Assembly: GCF_964275005.1 (NCBI RefSeq)
Contig: NC_092705.1
Span: 9,937,912-10,001,911 of the forward strand
Direction of reading: 5' to 3'
Length of the DNA stretch: 64,000 nucleotides
Source: Diadema setosum
Lineage: Eukaryota > Echinodermata > Echinoidea > Diadematoida > Diadematidae
Under the pieces are notes generated by a model. That model was not told where the DNA came from. It was given only the letters and a program-made list of their open reading frames with translations, and ran no database searches. Both the position numbers and the translations under genes were made by a program. Positions 62,741-64,000 of the stretch are shown one piece after another. Position 1 is the first letter of the stretch, and each line of letters starts with the position of its first letter.

Positions 62741-63635
62741 CGGTCTGGAAATGTAAGCAAAACGTTCCAAGAACGATCTGTTATTTGTTAATGCTATTGT
62801 TATGAAGCCTGCTCTGCAATCAGGGCATAAATGGGGGATGGAGGATGCATACCCCAGGGCCAGAGGTTGAGGATGGTGCATCATGAATACTTGTACAATG
62901 ATGTATGCATACATAATTATGGCAGAAGATTAATCCTAGTCATTCCGCTGTAGATACTGCGTTTTTCCTTGGGGAAATACGTTCCATTGTAGATACTGCG
63001 TTTTTCCTTGGGGAAATCAGTCAATTGCATGGGGTTTCCCCAAAGTATCTACATTTTCATTAATAACTTAAAAACAAAACAAAAACACAAAACGATATTT
63101 TCCAGGAAAATTGGTAGCTAGATAGACTAAAATTCCACAATGAAGGAATTTTTCAAAAGAGTATATTTTCCAGGGGCTTTGGCAAAAACATAAAATGGTG
63201 AATATCTCGGTTGTTGAGAAATGGAGCTGGATGTAGATACTGCGTTTTTCCTTGGGGGGGCAGCACTGGGGATTTGATGATGCCAAAATATTACTGAAAA
63301 ACCAAACTGGCAATAATAAACAAGATCAACAGCAAAACAATGATACCGTAGATTGTGAGTGCACATTGGAAAAGCCATTACATGCATTTCACACGTATTG
63401 TAAATAGAGGGTATGGGTGTTGGTTCAGAGACTCCAACCCCAAACATCTTCTGATCTGGAGATTCTCCCACCTGAAACCCCTAGGAAACGGGAGACTCCA
63501 ACCTGATATGGGCAAAGCGAACATCACGAGCACGAAGTCCCTTGTGGTCTAGCACGTTCTAGATGCTCTCTTGCACTATCTAAGGCTTATTTTTCAACAT
63601 ACAATGAAATTAAGTAAGAAATCATTTCAAGCAAG

Positions 63636-64000
63636 GCGGTGAGTTGGCTCTGTCGGTAGCGCGTCTGCCTCACGATCGCGCGGCCCGGGTTCGAACCCGA
63701 GTCTGGACTGAGCAATGTTGTGTGTAAGCATACCGTCCCCTCTAGTAAGAGGCAAAACACTCTGTCCCTCGGATAGGACATAAAATGGAGGTCCCGTGTA
63801 TGAGAGAGTAACAACTCAGAGTCATGCACGTAAAAGAACCCGCTTCATTCATTCATCGCAAAGAGCAGGGTGTTTAACCCAGTGAAGTGGTCCCACCTCA
63901 CATCCAACTGGACCCCATGGAAGACCAGCTTAACATAGTTGAATATGGGCTATATATCCAGCCATCTTCACAGATGGAAAATGAACAAATTAAATCTCAT
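63636..64000 (+). mobile_element. tRNA-derived SINE, cut by the window edge
   Basis: Head resembles a tRNA: A-box-like TGGCTCTGTCGG (63645-63656) and perfect B box GGTTCGAACCC (63688-63698). A unique body follows that is shared almost base for base with the copy at 5868-6208. Transcribed by Pol III in known SINEs. The 3' end is beyond 64000. Confidence 0.8.

Larger units (their letters stand above)
60812..63263. mobile_element. Putative 2.45 kb TIR element with multiple inverted subterminal motif copies
   Basis: Both ends carry the same 30 bp in inverted orientation with no mismatch, beginning CTGCCCCCCCAAGGAAAAAC at 60812 and its complement ending at 63263. Further copies of the core (CCCCAAGGAAAAACGCAGTA) sit inside each end. 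Left, direct: 60986-61013 and 61024-61051, plus a partial at 60957-60973. Right, inverted: 62950-62977 and 62989-63016, plus a shortened one at 63035-63052. No transposase reading frame is visible and no clean target-site duplication was found, so superfamily is unknown. Ends made of repeated subterminal motifs recall Foldback-type or transposase-binding iteron arrays (inference). Confidence 0.6.

Noticed and set aside
60812-63263. 28-base motif copies as a CRISPR-like array
   Set aside because: Host is a metazoan, copies are few, unevenly spaced and inverted between sides, with no constant spacers.
63636-63710. A functional tRNA gene at the SINE heads
   Set aside because: The anticodon and acceptor stems do not pair well and the sequence continues into a shared non-tRNA body, so it is a SINE head.

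Overview
The window is nuclear DNA from a marine deuterostome invertebrate, most likely an echinoderm. This is inferred from metazoan spliced genes with GT-AG introns, AT-rich intergenic DNA dense in short TIR elements, frequent taggccta words, and three genes of clear animal families. The species cannot be named from the sequence alone.

Layout. 1-10.9 kb is intergenic: microsatellites, a pogo-like MITE, a tRNA-derived SINE and a piggyBac-type MITE, with no gene recognised. 11.0-15.5 kb (+) holds a three-exon TPPP/p25-alpha gene (170 aa) with a TTAA MITE in its second intron. 20.2-24.1 kb (+) holds a five-exon CFAP97D1/D2-like gene (234 aa) with an acidic Lys/Glu tail. 24.6-35.2 kb is the convergent interval between that gene and the next, filled with repeats: a pogo-like MITE, a 1.3 kb 'ggaggcat' element carrying AGGTCA direct repeats, a large foldback and TTAA MITEs. 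35.28-60.23 kb (-) is a complete retinoblastoma (RB1) orthologue. I could join it as 24 coding exons (2,808 nt, 935 aa) with every junction in frame. Its introns are packed with MITEs of many families. 60.8-63.3 kb is bounded by identical 30-bp inverted repeats plus inverted subterminal copies of the same motif. This putative large TIR element encloses a possible first coding exon of an unidentified + strand gene, a foldback and a palindrome-rich tract. A second, head-to-tail truncated SINE copy runs off the right edge.

Function. TPPP (tubulin binding) and CFAP97D (axonemal) both belong to microtubule/cilium biology and are neighbours on the same strand; each has an RFX X-box-like sequence upstream. 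RB1 is the cell-cycle repressor of E2F. Its A/B pocket, Y-N pair of the LxCxE cleft, most CDK sites and C-terminal RxL-like motif are visible.

Most worth checking: the 2.45 kb TIR element next to RB1; intronic MITEs rich in TTTTCGCGAA-type motifs, one with two perfect TTTCGCGC E2F words inside RB1; a PIF-like MITE whose target-site copy starts 7 bases into an RB1 intron; and two pairs of inverted long repeats bracketing RB1.
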